DNA from: Halorubrum salinum
GTDB lineage: Archaea; Halobacteriota; Halobacteria; Halobacteriales; Haloferacaceae
Length of the DNA stretch: 64,000 nt
Direction: 5' to 3'
NCBI RefSeq assembly: GCF_024494575.1
Contig: NZ_JANHDO010000003.1
Span: 345,212 to 409,211 of the forward strand
The position numbers were made by a program, and so were the translations under genes. The notes under the pieces are model-generated. The model worked only from the letters and a program-made list of their open reading frames with translations, did no database searches and was not told where the DNA came from. Positions 16,636-26,247 of this stretch are shown piece by piece (the first letter of the stretch is position 1; each line of letters opens with the position of its first letter).

Positions 16636-19600
16636 ATGGACGATATCGACGACCAGTACACGCCCGCCGACGTCGAGTCGGCGGTCGACGAGTACTGGGA
16701 CGACGCCGACGCCTACGAGGCGGCCAAGGAGGCGCACGCCGACGACCCGCCGTTCTTCTTCGTCGACGGACCGCCGTACACCTCCGGTCAGATGCACCTC
16801 GGGACGGCGTGGAACAAGACGCTGAAAGACGCCGTCATCCGCCACAAGCGGATGACCGGCCATCGCGTCACCGACCGACCGGGCTACGACATGCACGGGC
16901 TCCCGATCGAGGTGAAAGTCGAGGAGGAGCTCGGCTTCGAGAACAAACGCGACATCGAGGAGTACGGGATGGAACCGTTCATCGAGCGGTGTAAGGAGTT
17001 CGCCTTAGAGAACCGCGCGGCGATGGACGAGGACTTCAAGTCGATCGGCGTGTGGATGGACTGGGAGGACCCGTACGAGACGGTCTCGCCCGAGTACATG
17101 GAAGCCGCGTGGTGGGCGTTCTCGGAGGTCGCAGACAAGGGACTCGTCGAGCAGGGGAAACGCTCCATCTCGCAGTGCCCGCGGTGTGAGACCGGCCTCG
17201 CGAACAACGAGGTCGAGTACGAGGACGTCGAGGACCCCTCCATCTACGTGAAGTTCCCCCTGGCCGACCGCGAGGGGAGCCTCGTCATCTGGACGACGAC
17301 GCCGTGGACCATCCCGGCGAACACCTTCGTCGCGGTCGACGAAGACCTCGCGTACAACGCGGTTCGCGCGGAGAAGAACGGCGAGGAGGAGCTGCTCTAC
17401 GTCGCCGAAGAGTGCGTCGAAGACGTGCTCGGTGAGGGGCGCTACGAGGACTACGAGATCGAGGCGGAGCTCTCGGGGAGCGACCTCGTCGGCTGGGCGT
17501 ACGACCATCCGCTCGCCGACCACGTCGCCGAGTACCCCGACTTCGAGGGCGCGGGGCAGGTGTACGCCGCAGACTACGTCGAGGCCGACCGGACCGGACT
17601 CGTCCACTCCGCGCCCGGCCACGGGGAGGAGGACTTCCATCGCGGCACGGAGCTCGGACTCGACGTCTACTGTCCCGTCGGGCCGAACGGAGAGTTCTCC
17701 GAGGCCGCAGGCGAGTACGCCGGGGAGTTCGTCCGCGACGCCAACGGCGACATCATCGACGACCTCGTCGCCGACGGTCACATGCTCGCGCACGGGACCG
17801 TCGAGCACAGCTACGGCCACTGCTGGCGGTGTGACACCGGGATCATCCAGCTCGTCACCGACCAGTGGTTCATCTCCATCACGGACGTGAAAGACGACCT
17901 CCTCGACAACATGGAGGCGTCGGAGTGGCACCCTCAGTGGGCCCGAGACAACCGCTTCCGCGACTTCATCGAGGACGCCCCCGACTGGAACGTCTCCCGC
18001 CAGCGGTACTGGGGAATTCCGATCCCGATCTGGGTGCCCGAGGACGCGGACCCGGACCACCTCGACGAGGACATGATCGTGGTCGGCACCCGCGAGGAGC
18101 TGTCAGAGCGGGTGGAAGAAGACGTCGACCCCGACGCGATCGACCTCCACCGTCCCTCGGTCGACGACCTCACGATCGTCGAGGACGGTACGACGTACCG
18201 CCGCGTCGAGGACGTCTTCGACGTGTGGCTGGACTCCTCTGTCGCCACGTGGGGCACGCTCGGCTACCCGAGCGACGAGGCCGCTCACGACGAGCTGTGG
18301 CCCGCGGACCTGATCATCGAGGCGCACGACCAGACCCGCGGCTGGTTCTGGTCCCAGCTCGGGATGGGGACCGCCGCGGTCGGCGAGGTCCCCTACGAGG
18401 AGGTGATAATGCACGGGTTCGCCAACGACGAAGACGGCCGGAAGATGTCCAAGTCCGTCGGCAACATCGTCACGCCCGAGGAGGCGATAGCGCGCGCCGG
18501 TCGCGACCCGCTGCGGACCTACCTGCTCAGTCACGACCAACAGGGGGTCGACCTCGCGTTCGAGTGGGACGGGCTCGGCGAGATCCAGGGGAAACTCAAC
18601 ATCCTCTGGAACGTGTTCCGGTTCCCGCTCGAATACATGGATCTCGACGGGTACGACCCGGCCGAGCCGGACCTGTCGGACGGCGACCTCGAACTCGTCG
18701 ACCGGTGGGTGCTCTCTCGGCTTCAGTCGGTCGAGACGGAGGTCACCGAGGCGTGGGACGACTACCGCGTCAGCGACGCCGTCAACGCCGTGATCGAGTT
18801 CGTCACGCAGGACGTCTCTCGATTCTACGTGAAGGCCGTCCGCGACCGGATGTGGGAGGAGGCCGACTCCGCCTCGAAGCGCGGGGCGTACGCGACCCTC
18901 GCGACGGTCCTCGACGAGGTGATCCGACTGCTCGCGCCGATCGCTCCCTACCTCACGGAGCGGATGTACCAGACGCTCGACGGCGGGGCGACCACGGTCC
19001 ACCAGCTCGCGTATCCGGAGCCCGACGACGACCTGCGCGACCCCGACCTCGAACGCGACGTGGCGGTCCTCCGCGACGTCGAAGAGGCCGCCGCCAACGC
19101 CCGCCAGCAGGCCGGTCGCAAGCTCCGGTGGCCCGTGCCGCGCGTAGTCGTCGAGACCGACGACGAGGAGGTCGCCGCCGCCGTCGAGCGGCTCGCAGAC
19201 CTCATCGCCGACCGCGTCAACGCCCGCGAGGTTCGCGTCACCGACGCGTTCGACGAACTGGTCGAGACCGCGGAGCCGCAGATGAGCGAGATCGGTCCCG
19301 CCTTCGGCGGCGACGCCCAGGAAGTGATGGAAGCGGTGCAGGGGGCGACTCGCGAGGCCGTCGAGGCCGGCGACGTCACGGTCGACGACGATCCCGTCGA
19401 CCTCGACGACGCGATGGTCGAGTACGTCGCCGAGCCGCCGGAGAACGTCACCGGCGTCGAGTTCGACGGCGGGGCCGTGTACGTCGACACGTCGCTGACG
19501 CCGGCGATCGAGTCCGAGGGGTACGCCCGCGACGTGATCCGTCGGATTCAGGAGATGCGAAAGGACCTCGATCTGGACGTCGAAGCGCGGATCCGCGTCG

Positions 19601-19785
19601 GCGTGGCCGTCGACGATGACCGCGTCGCCGGGTTCGTCGACGACCACGCCGACCTGATCGCCGGCGAAGTCCGAGCCGACGCGTGGCTCGACGACCCGAG
19701 CGAGGCGGCGGGAGAGGAGGGACTCACGGAGGAGTGGGAGGTCGAAGGGGTCACGGTCACGATCGGGATCGAACCGGTGTCGTAA
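16636..19785 (+). CDS. ileS: Isoleucyl-tRNA synthetase
   Basis: Class Ia synthetase of 1049 residues charging tRNA-Ile. The HIGH motif appears as PPYTSGQMHLGTAWN near residue 50 and KMSKS as DGRKMSKSVGN near 603. The CP1 editing domain lies between (TTTPWTIPANT around 217). Internal zinc-type cysteines occur in SQCPRCETG and GHCWRCDTG. The long C-terminal extension is archaeal/eukaryal-like. Full length with no defects. Confidence 0.97.
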   Translation: MDDIDDQYTPADVESAVDEYWDDADAYEAAKEAHADDPPFFFVDGPPYTSGQMHLGTAWNKTLKDAVIRHKRMTGHRVTDRPGYDMHGLPIEVKVEEELGFENKRDIEEYGMEPFIERCKEFALENRAAMDEDFKSIGVWMDWEDPYETVSPEYMEAAWWAFSEVADKGLVEQGKRSISQCPRCETGLANNEVEYEDVEDPSIYVKFPLADREGSLVIWTTTPWTIPANTFVAVDEDLAYNAVRAEKNGEEELLYVAEECVEDVLGEGRYEDYEIEAELSGSDLVGWAYDHPLADHVAEYPDFEGAGQVYAADYVEADRTGLVHSAPGHGEEDFHRGTELGLDVYCPVGPNGEFSEAAGEYAGEFVRDANGDIIDDLVADGHMLAHGTVEHSYGHCWRCDTGIIQLVTDQWFISITDVKDDLLDNMEASEWHPQWARDNRFRDFIEDAPDWNVSRQRYWGIPIPIWVPEDADPDHLDEDMIVVGTREELSERVEEDVDPDAIDLHRPSVDDLTIVEDGTTYRRVEDVFDVWLDSSVATWGTLGYPSDEAAHDELWPADLIIEAHDQTRGWFWSQLGMGTAAVGEVPYEEVIMHGFANDEDGRKMSKSVGNIVTPEEAIARAGRDPLRTYLLSHDQQGVDLAFEWDGLGEIQGKLNILWNVFRFPLEYMDLDGYDPAEPDLSDGDLELVDRWVLSRLQSVETEVTEAWDDYRVSDAVNAVIEFVTQDVSRFYVKAVRDRMWEEADSASKRGAYATLATVLDEVIRLLAPIAPYLTERMYQTLDGGATTVHQLAYPEPDDDLRDPDLERDVAVLRDVEEAAANARQQAGRKLRWPVPRVVVETDDEEVAAAVERLADLIADRVNAREVRVTDAFDELVETAEPQMSEIGPAFGGDAQEVMEAVQGATREAVEAGDVTVDDDPVDLDDAMVEYVAEPPENVTGVEFDGGAVYVDTSLTPAIESEGYARDVIRRIQEMRKDLDLDVEARIRVGVAVDDDRVAGFVDDHADLIAGEVRADAWLDDPSEAAGEEGLTEEWEVEGVTVTIGIEPVS

Positions 19786-19951
19786 GCGGACGCTGGTCGA
19801 CGCACGAACCGCGTGGCCGTCGGGGTCGAAATCGATCGAACGCCGCGTCTCTGTGAGTGAGCGGCCAGCCGATCGGCTGTTCGTCGAGTATCTGTGTGGG
19901 GTACAGTGACATCCCGAAACCTATAGGTGATCGCTTTCCCCATGGTCACGT

Positions 19952-20422
19952 ATGCATGTTCGGGCGGCCCGGCCCGACGACGCGGAGGCGCTACGGACGG
20001 CCGTCTCGCGAGCCCGAGAGGCGACCGTCTTCGACGATATCGGATCCCCGCTTCTCGACGTGTCCGCCGCCGGCGTCCGCGAGGCGGCCGCGGAGGCGGA
20101 GTGGTCGTTCCTGATGGAAGACGACGACGGCCCCGTCGGCGTCGCCATCGCACACCCCGACACGGAGGGGACGGAGGCCGAGCTGCTCGCCCTCTGGGTC
20201 CACCCGACCCACGCCGGCGAAGGCGTTGCGGACGACCTGCTCTCTCGGGTCGCGTCCTCGGTGATCGACCGCGGCGTCGACACCCTCCGTGCGAGCGTCC
20301 CGACCGACAGCCCGGGCGCACAGGAGTTCTTCGCGTCGTACGGCTTCGAGCCGCGGGAGACGCGACGCGGTCCCGCGGGCGACGAGACCATCGTCGCCAC
20401 CGACGTGGACGCGCTCCAGTGA
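19952..20422 (+). CDS. GNAT-family N-acetyltransferase
   Basis: A 156-aa single-domain acetyltransferase. The acetyl-CoA pyrophosphate-binding motif A is LWVHPTHAGEGVADDLLSRV, and motif B is SPGAQEFFASYGFEPRET. The start MHVRAARPDDAEAL is the usual first strand of the fold. A CCTATAGG box about 28 bp upstream supports this start. Substrate cannot be deduced; protein N-termini or small amines are typical. Confidence 0.85.
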   Translation: MHVRAARPDDAEALRTAVSRAREATVFDDIGSPLLDVSAAGVREAAAEAEWSFLMEDDDGPVGVAIAHPDTEGTEAELLALWVHPTHAGEGVADDLLSRVASSVIDRGVDTLRASVPTDSPGAQEFFASYGFEPRETRRGPAGDETIVATDVDALQ

Positions 20423-20485
20423 CGCACCGCACGCGCGACGGGGTGAAGTGAAGACGATAGCGTTCCCAACGACACCCGTCCACCG

Positions 20486-20980
20486 ATGAGTTCCGCCGAC
20501 GTCGCCCCCGCCCTCCTCGTCGCGCTCGGTGTCGCGCTCTGTATCGTCGCTCTCGCGAGCCTGCCGTCCGGAAGCCGACTGCGCCGGCTCTACGGAGTCG
20601 CCGACACGGACGATCGGGGCGCACGGGCGAACGCGGCCGTCCTCGCGGGAACCGGCGCGTTTCTGCTCGCGCTCGCCGCCGCGATCGTCGCCGACGTCCC
20701 CGACCGGATCGTCGCCGGCGGGGCGCTCGGAGTCAGCGCCGTCGGGACGCTCGGTCTCGGCTGGCTCGTCCGCTACCGCGACCGGCGTGAACTCCTGACG
20801 ACCCCGGACGTGAGCCGCGAGCGGGCGCGCCGGCTCGGCGGTGCGGCGATGGCGACCGGAGTCCTGCTCTGCTTCCCGCTCGTGGGGGTCCTACTGGGGG
20901 CCAGCGAGACCGTGATAGCGGCCGTGACACTCTTTGTCGGCGGAATGGTCGGCGGCCTCGTGGCGCTCGCGTATCGGTAG
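20486..20980 (+). CDS. Multi-spanning membrane protein, unknown function
   Basis: 164 residues with about five hydrophobic segments: ALLVALGVALCIVALASL, AVLAGTGAFLLALAAAIVA, IVAGGALGVSAVGTLGLGWLV, AMATGVLLCFPLVGVLLGA and VTLFVGGMVGGLVALAYR. The short loop RLRRLYGVADTDDRGARANA resembles DUF3784-like proteins, but this is tentative. No catalytic residues are visible. Confidence 0.65.
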   Translation: MSSADVAPALLVALGVALCIVALASLPSGSRLRRLYGVADTDDRGARANAAVLAGTGAFLLALAAAIVADVPDRIVAGGALGVSAVGTLGLGWLVRYRDRRELLTTPDVSRERARRLGGAAMATGVLLCFPLVGVLLGASETVIAAVTLFVGGMVGGLVALAYR

Positions 20981-20999
20981 ATCTGTTCTGCCAGCGTCG

Positions 21000-21428
21000 T
21001 CACTTCAGCCGTTCCTGTAAGAACGAGGGGTGTGCAGCGGTGACACCGTCGATCGCGAGCAGCTTATCCGAGATCACGTCACCCAGTTCGTCGCCGTCGC
21101 CGGCGCGGACTTCGGCCATCAGCATGTGGTCGCCAGAAGAGGTGTAAAGCGCCTGCACCTCGTCGAGCTCTTTCAGCTCGCGGGTCGCCCCGACGTACTT
21201 GCCGGAGTCGACGTCCATCCCAACCATGGCGATCGACTGCGAAGAGAGCTTCTTCGGGTCGATCTCTGCCGAGTACCCCACGATAACCCCCTTCTCTTCT
21301 AAACGATCGATGTACTTCCGCACGGTCGGCTTGGAGACCTCGGCGCGTTCTGCGATCTCGGCGCAGGACGCCTGCGCGTCCTCCTCTAACACCGACAGGA
21401 TCCGTTCTTCCGTCGATACCGTACTCAT
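21000..21428 (-). CDS. Lrp/AsnC-family regulator next to the ferredoxin oxidoreductase
   Basis: A 142-residue regulator starting MSTVSTEERILSVLEEDAQASCAEIAERAEVSKPTVRKYIDRLEEKGVI (winged HTH), followed by a RAM domain (SIAMVGMDVDSGKYVGATRELKELDEVQALYTSSGDHMLMAEV). A minus-strand TATTTTTTC box near 21452-21461 sits about 27 bp upstream of the ATG. It lies directly downstream of, and co-oriented with, the porAB-type genes but has its own promoter. Regulation of those genes is inference from position. Confidence 0.88.
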   Translation of the reverse strand: MSTVSTEERILSVLEEDAQASCAEIAERAEVSKPTVRKYIDRLEEKGVIVGYSAEIDPKKLSSQSIAMVGMDVDSGKYVGATRELKELDEVQALYTSSGDHMLMAEVRAGDGDELGDVISDKLLAIDGVTAAHPSFLQERLK

Positions 21429-21533
21429 ACCCGTGGGTTTGTCTCCGTAGAAAAAATACCTTCCGAATCGAAAAACGAGACGAACGGACACCGAACCGCG
21501 CCGGATCGGCGGCCCGCTCTGGCGGTCGGGGCG

Positions 21534-22472
21534 TTACGCGTGCTTGTCGAGGAACGAGTCGTGAGACCGCTCCCACTCGTAGTCGTCGTCCCAGTACCGC
21601 TCTGCGAGCGGCTCCTCTGGCATCTCGCCGATCGCGCGCTTCTCTTCGCCGTACGACGGGCGGTCTTCGTCCACGTAGAAGCGGCCGGTGAGGACCTCGC
21701 CCTCGTAGAGCGACTCCTCAGTCGTCCGCATCATCTCTTGGGCCTCGACGCGGTCCGTCTTGTCGAAGTCGTAGTCGTCGGACTCGTTGACGTCGATGTA
21801 CGGGACGTACTGACGCGCGTCCTTGTTCCAAGTCGGGCACTGAGTGAGGAAGTCGACGTGGGCGAACCCGTCGTGTTCGATCGCCTCGATGAGGATCTCT
21901 TTGGCCTGGTTCGGATTGACCGCGGCCGTGCGGGCGACGTAGGATGCGCCCGCGTTGAGCGACATCGAGAGCGGCTTGATCGGCTCCTTGGCGCTGCCGG
22001 ACGGCTGGGTCTTCGACTTGTGGCCCTTCGGGCTGGTCGGGGACGTCTGCCCCTTCGTGAGCCCGAAGATCTCGTTGTTGAACACGATGTACGTCATGTC
22101 GTGGTTCTCCCGGGCCGTGTGGATGAAGTGGTTCCCACCGATCCCGTACCCGTCGCCGTCGCCGCCGGCGGCGATGACTTCGAGGTCGGGGTTCGCCAGC
22201 TTCGCGGCGCGGGCCACGGGCAGCGAGCGCCCGTGGATCGTGTGGAACCCGTACGTGTCGAGGTAGCTGTTCAGCTTGCCGGAACAGCCGATCCCGGTAC
22301 AGAGCAGGGTCTCCTCGGGCGTGCGCCCGACTTCCGGGAGCGCCTGTTTCAGCGCCTTCAGGACGCTGAAGTCACCGCAGCCCGGACACCACGTGGGCTG
22401 GGGCTCGACGCCCGGTGTGTACTCGTCGCGGTCGATCTCTCGCTCCTCTCCGATTGCTGAAAACGTGCTCAT
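21534..22472 (-). CDS. porB: 2-oxoacid:ferredoxin oxidoreductase beta subunit (probably pyruvate)
   Basis: ThDP-binding beta subunit of 312 residues. It has the CPGCGDFSVLKAL cysteine pair near the start, LLCTGIGCSGKLNSYLDTYGFHTIHGRSLPVA, and the ThDP/Mg motif GGDGDGYGIGGNHFIHTARENHDMTYIVFNNEIFGLTKGQTSPT. With the alpha subunit it oxidatively decarboxylates a 2-oxoacid to acyl-CoA while reducing ferredoxin. The 312/631 subunit sizes match the recalled haloarchaeal pyruvate enzyme better than the 2-oxoglutarate enzyme (about 286/587), but specificity is not proven. Confidence 0.82.
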   Translation of the reverse strand: MSTFSAIGEEREIDRDEYTPGVEPQPTWCPGCGDFSVLKALKQALPEVGRTPEETLLCTGIGCSGKLNSYLDTYGFHTIHGRSLPVARAAKLANPDLEVIAAGGDGDGYGIGGNHFIHTARENHDMTYIVFNNEIFGLTKGQTSPTSPKGHKSKTQPSGSAKEPIKPLSMSLNAGASYVARTAAVNPNQAKEILIEAIEHDGFAHVDFLTQCPTWNKDARQYVPYIDVNESDDYDFDKTDRVEAQEMMRTTEESLYEGEVLTGRFYVDEDRPSYGEEKRAIGEMPEEPLAERYWDDDYEWERSHDSFLDKHA

Positions 22473-22474
22473 TG

Positions 22475-24370
22475 TTAGTCACCTGCGGCTGGGACGAAGG
22501 TGGTCTGGTGGCCGGACGCGTCGCCGTCGCCCTCGATGATGGCGGCCTCGAACCCGTCGACGATCTCCGCCGGCTCGAACGGGTTCCCGTTGTACTTCAG
22601 CAGGCTCGACAGCCTCTCGCCGTAGCGGCCGAGGTTCTTCTGGATGAGCCCGCGGAACTGTCCCGAAGCGGTCATCTCGACGACGAGCACCTCGTCGACG
22701 CTCTCGACGAACGCCTCGACCTGCTCGGTCGGGAACGGGAGCATGTCGGAGACGCCGTACGACTTCACCGAGACTCCGGCGTCGTTGAGCCGACCCACGG
22801 CCTCCTCGACCGTGCCCTGCTGGCTCCCGAAGGTGAGGATCCCGTACTGGGCGTCCTCGGGACCGGCGTACGAGCCGGTGTCCTCGGCGTCGAGGTCGGC
22901 GCGGATCGCCTCCAGCTTCTGTGTCCGCCGGTCGATCTGCGCGACGCGGTTGTCGGGGGACTCGGCGATGTGGCCGGTCGGGTCGTGTTCGTTGCCGGTC
23001 GCGAGGAAGCGACCGCCCTTCTGGCCCGGCAGCGAGCGCGGTGAGACGCCGTCGTCGACGTCGTGTTGGAACCGGTGGAACTTCCCGTCGGCCGAGTGGG
23101 GCTGCTCCGCGAGCGCGTCTTCGGTCAGCGTCTTGCCGAGCGTCGGGTTGGGTTCGCGATCGAAGTGGCTCTTGGGAACGTTGACGAGTTCGCCGCCGAG
23201 CTTCTGGTCGTACAGCAGGATCGACGGGATCTGGTACTCGTAGGCCAGCCGGAAGGCGAGCCGCGACTGCTCGTAGGCCTCCTCGACGGTTCCCGGCGCC
23301 AAGACGACGCGCTGGGAGTCGCCCTGTGAGGTGTACAGGACGTGTTCGAGGTCGGACTGCTCCGGCTTCGTCGGCATGCCGGTCGAGGGACCGGCGCGCA
23401 TGGCCTCGACCAAGACGACGGGCGTCTCCGTCATCTCGGCGAGCCCGAGCGGCTCGGACATCAGCGCGAAGCCGCCCCCGGAGGAGCCGGACATGGCCTT
23501 GACGCCGGCGTGCGACGCACCGACCGCGAGCGCGGCCGCCGCGATCTCGTCTTCGACCTGCTCCGAGATCCCGCCGAGCTTCGGCAGGTGTTTCGTCATG
23601 ATGGTGAACACCTCGGTCCACGGCGTCATCGGGTAGCCGGCGATGAACCGGCAGCCCTCGTCGATGGCACCGTAGGAGATCGCGTCCGACCCGGACATGA
23701 GAAGCTGCGTCTCGTCGTGCTCGCCGGTCGGTACGGCTACGTCGGGCGCGTCGACGTCGTACTCCTCTTGGACCTGGTTGTACGCGGTCTCGAGGATCTC
23801 GAGGTTCGGGTCGAGGATCTTCTCCGGCATCGCGTCGCGCATGAGGTCCTCGACGTGCTCGGGGTCCATCCCGATCAACGCGAGGGTCGCGCCGACTCCG
23901 GCGGTGTTGCGCATGACTTCCCGGCCCATGTCGCGGGCGAGCCCGCGGAGGTCGAGCGGGTAGACGTGCCAGTTGTTCTCCTCGGCGCGCTCCTCGAAGT
24001 TCGGGATCTCGGAGGCGTCGAGCAGGCCCTCGTCGTACACGATGACCCCGCCCTCGCGAAGCTCGTCGAGGTTCTCCGAGAGCGGCTTGACCTCTTCGTT
24101 CCCGTAGACGGCTTCCTCCTGCGGGTTACGGGCGAACGAGTCGCCGAGCGCCAAGAGGAAGTTGTACCCGTCGCCGCGGGACTGTACCGGGTCCGCGGAC
24201 GCGCGGACCTCGGTGTACGTGTGGCCGCCGCGAATCCGCGACGGGTAATGGCGATGCGTGAAGACGTTCAGCCCCGAGCGCATCAGGGCCTTCGCGAAGT
24301 TCTGGCTCGTCGAAGCGATCCCGTCACCGGATCCCCCCGATATTCGCCAGATGAGTTCATCGTCAGTCAT
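22475..24370 (-). CDS. porA: 2-oxoacid:ferredoxin oxidoreductase alpha subunit (probably pyruvate)
   Basis: Alpha subunit of 631 residues, a fusion of the gamma-like domain (IWRISGGSGDGIASTSQNFAKALMRSGLNVFTHRHYPSRIRGGHTYTEVR) with the catalytic alpha domain (ISYGAIDEGCRFIAGYPMTPWTEV..., AGPSTGMPTKPEQSDLEHVLYTSQGD). The C-terminal transketolase-like domain includes YGILTFGSQQGTVEEAVGRL. It is two bases upstream of the beta gene, so the two are co-transcribed. It feeds acetyl-CoA into the TCA cycle and replaces the NAD-linked pyruvate dehydrogenase in haloarchaea (family knowledge). Confidence 0.82.
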   Translation of the reverse strand: MTDDELIWRISGGSGDGIASTSQNFAKALMRSGLNVFTHRHYPSRIRGGHTYTEVRASADPVQSRGDGYNFLLALGDSFARNPQEEAVYGNEEVKPLSENLDELREGGVIVYDEGLLDASEIPNFEERAEENNWHVYPLDLRGLARDMGREVMRNTAGVGATLALIGMDPEHVEDLMRDAMPEKILDPNLEILETAYNQVQEEYDVDAPDVAVPTGEHDETQLLMSGSDAISYGAIDEGCRFIAGYPMTPWTEVFTIMTKHLPKLGGISEQVEDEIAAAALAVGASHAGVKAMSGSSGGGFALMSEPLGLAEMTETPVVLVEAMRAGPSTGMPTKPEQSDLEHVLYTSQGDSQRVVLAPGTVEEAYEQSRLAFRLAYEYQIPSILLYDQKLGGELVNVPKSHFDREPNPTLGKTLTEDALAEQPHSADGKFHRFQHDVDDGVSPRSLPGQKGGRFLATGNEHDPTGHIAESPDNRVAQIDRRTQKLEAIRADLDAEDTGSYAGPEDAQYGILTFGSQQGTVEEAVGRLNDAGVSVKSYGVSDMLPFPTEQVEAFVESVDEVLVVEMTASGQFRGLIQKNLGRYGERLSSLLKYNGNPFEPAEIVDGFEAAIIEGDGDASGHQTTFVPAAGD

Positions 24371-24533
24371 AGTGGTATGTGAGCCCGTGTAGGCCTCGTA
24401 GCTTGGGGTTGTGTCGGTTACCTCTTAGTGCTTGCTATGGAATCACAAGAGACGATCGTGAAGAATACCGGACCGCTCTCCGTCGGCGACGCGGTTCCGG
24501 GTCACTTTAACGGTCTCCGCTCCGACCAGTGGC

Positions 24534-25331
24534 ATGCTCACCTTCATCGGGCTCGGCCTCTACGACGAGCGGTCGGTCACCGTCGAGGGGCGCGAGGCGA
24601 TCCGGGCGGCCGACCGCGTCTTCGCCGAGTTCTACACCAGCAAGCTCGTCGGCGCGGACGTGGCCGACCTGCAGGCGTACCACGACGTCGACATCGAGGT
24701 CCGTCCGCGCGAGGGCGTCGAACAGGACCCGGAGGCGATCCTCGACGCGGCCGCGGACGGCGACGCCGCGTTCCTGACGGCGGGCGATACGATGATCTCG
24801 ACGACCCACACGGACCTCCGGCTCCGCGCCGCGGAGCGCGGGATCGACACGCGCGTGATCCACGGCGTGACGGCGCAGTCGGCCGCGTCGAGTCTCACCG
24901 GCCTCCAGAACTACCGGTTCGGGAAGGCGACGACCCTCCCGTTTCCGTACGCACACGGCGGCGACGACGTGCCACAGAGCGTGATCGAAACGATCGAGGC
25001 GAACCGCGAGCGCGGGCTCCACACGGTCGTCTACCTCGATATCAAGGTCGGGACCGGTCCGACGGGGCCGGATCCCGACCACGAGGAGTACATGACCGCG
25101 GACGTCGCCGCCGAGCTGCTCGCCGAGGGATGGGAAGACGTGCTGGCGGTGGTCGTCGCCCGCGCCGGCTCCCCCGACGCCGTCGTCACCGCCGATCGGC
25201 TTTCGGCGCTCGCAGACCGCGACTTCGGCGACCCGCTCCACCTGCTCGTGATCCCCGGCGACCTCCATCACGTCGAAGCCGACGCGCTCGCCGGGCTGGC
25301 GGGCGCACCGGACGACCTCGTCGAACGGTGA
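24534..25331 (+). CDS. dphB: Diphthine synthase
   Basis: SAM-dependent methyltransferase of the diphthamide pathway, which modifies a histidine of elongation factor 2. The 265-aa protein shows the tetrapyrrole-methylase fold: MLTFIGLGLYDERSVTVEG, RVFAEFYTSKL, FLTAGDTMISTTHTDLRLRA, IHGVTAQSAASSLTGLQNYRFGKATTLPFPY and LHLLVIPGDLHHVEADAL near the end. An ACTTTAACG box lies about 27 bp upstream, supporting ATG 24534. Confidence 0.95.
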   Translation: MLTFIGLGLYDERSVTVEGREAIRAADRVFAEFYTSKLVGADVADLQAYHDVDIEVRPREGVEQDPEAILDAAADGDAAFLTAGDTMISTTHTDLRLRAAERGIDTRVIHGVTAQSAASSLTGLQNYRFGKATTLPFPYAHGGDDVPQSVIETIEANRERGLHTVVYLDIKVGTGPTGPDPDHEEYMTADVAAELLAEGWEDVLAVVVARAGSPDAVVTADRLSALADRDFGDPLHLLVIPGDLHHVEADALAGLAGAPDDLVER

Positions 25332-25395
25332 GTCGCCACAGCCCGTCGCGTCGCGACCCCACGTTTGATATCGACGTAGCACGGTACCATGTCTC

Positions 25396-25779
25396 ATGGA
25401 CTCACCAGCAGTCGAAGCGATCATGTCGACGGACCTCGTCACGATCGGACCGGACGCGACCGCGGCCGACGCCGCGGCGCTGATGCTCGAAACCGGCGTA
25501 AACTCCGTGTTGGTCGTCGACGGGGGTCGGCTCACGGGACTCATCACCGCCACCGATTTCGTCTCGCTGGTCCACGAGAACGACCCGGAAGACGAGACGC
25601 CCGTCGACGCGTTCATGACGCACGACGTCGTCACGGTCGGGCCGGACGACACCGTCGAAGAGCTGGCCGAGCCGACGGCGCACGGGTACACCCACCTACC
25701 GGTGACCACCGGGGACGACGAGCTGATCGGGATGGTCTCTTCGACCGACCTCACGGCGTTTCTCTCGAAGGCGCAGTAG
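25396..25779 (+). CDS. CBS-domain pair protein
   Basis: A 127-residue protein of two CBS domains and nothing else: VEAIMSTDLVTIGPDATAADAAALMLETGVNSVLVVDGGRLTGLITATDF and AFMTHDVVTVGPDDTVEELAEPTAHGYTHLPVTT. Likely a ligand-sensing (AMP/ATP/SAM) module for another protein. A very similar gene follows 68 bp downstream, suggesting tandem duplication. Confidence 0.85.
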   Translation: MDSPAVEAIMSTDLVTIGPDATAADAAALMLETGVNSVLVVDGGRLTGLITATDFVSLVHENDPEDETPVDAFMTHDVVTVGPDDTVEELAEPTAHGYTHLPVTTGDDELIGMVSSTDLTAFLSKAQ

Positions 25780-25847
25780 CGACGGGGCACCCCGACCCCG
25801 GTGGGTGTTCCGGAAGAGTAATTTAACGTGATAGCACACACCACTGC

Positions 25848-26222
25848 ATGGATCTGAACGATCGGACCCGCGTCAGCGACGTCATGTCGACACCACTGGA
25901 GACGATCGGCGCGGACGAACCGCTGCGAGACGCGGCGAGACGGATGCACGACGACGGGATCAGCGCGCTCGTCGTCACGACGGGCGGCGGCTGTATCGTC
26001 ACCCAGAGCGATATCGTCGGCGCGGTCGCCGAGGCGCGCGACGTCGAATCGACGACGGTTCGAGACGTGATGACGGAGAACGTCGAGACCGTGACTCCCG
26101 ATCTGATGATGGAGGAAGTCGCGGCGATGATGACCATGTACGGCGTCAAACACCTCCCGGTCGTCGACGACGACTACGTCGGGATGGTCTCCTCGACGGA
26201 CGTGGCCGAGCACCTCTCGTGA
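25848..26222 (+). CDS. CBS-domain pair protein, second copy
   Basis: 124 residues, two CBS domains: VSDVMSTPLETIGADEPLRDAARRMHDDGISALVVTTGGGCIVTQSDIV and VRDVMTENVETVTPDLMMEEVAAMMTMYGVKHLPVV. It ends in GMVSSTDVAEHLS, closely like its neighbour's GMVSSTDLTAFLS. An AATTTAAC box at about 25819-25826 gives it its own promoter. Partner and ligand unknown. Confidence 0.85.
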   Translation: MDLNDRTRVSDVMSTPLETIGADEPLRDAARRMHDDGISALVVTTGGGCIVTQSDIVGAVAEARDVESTTVRDVMTENVETVTPDLMMEEVAAMMTMYGVKHLPVVDDDYVGMVSSTDVAEHLS

Positions 26223-26247
26223 CGGTCTGACGAGCCGTTCGTACCGG

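Noticed and set aside
21534..24370. 2-oxoglutarate:ferredoxin oxidoreductase (korAB) instead of porAB
   Set aside because: Not excluded. The subunit lengths of 631 and 312 match the recalled haloarchaeal pyruvate enzyme better, so porAB is the preferred label.
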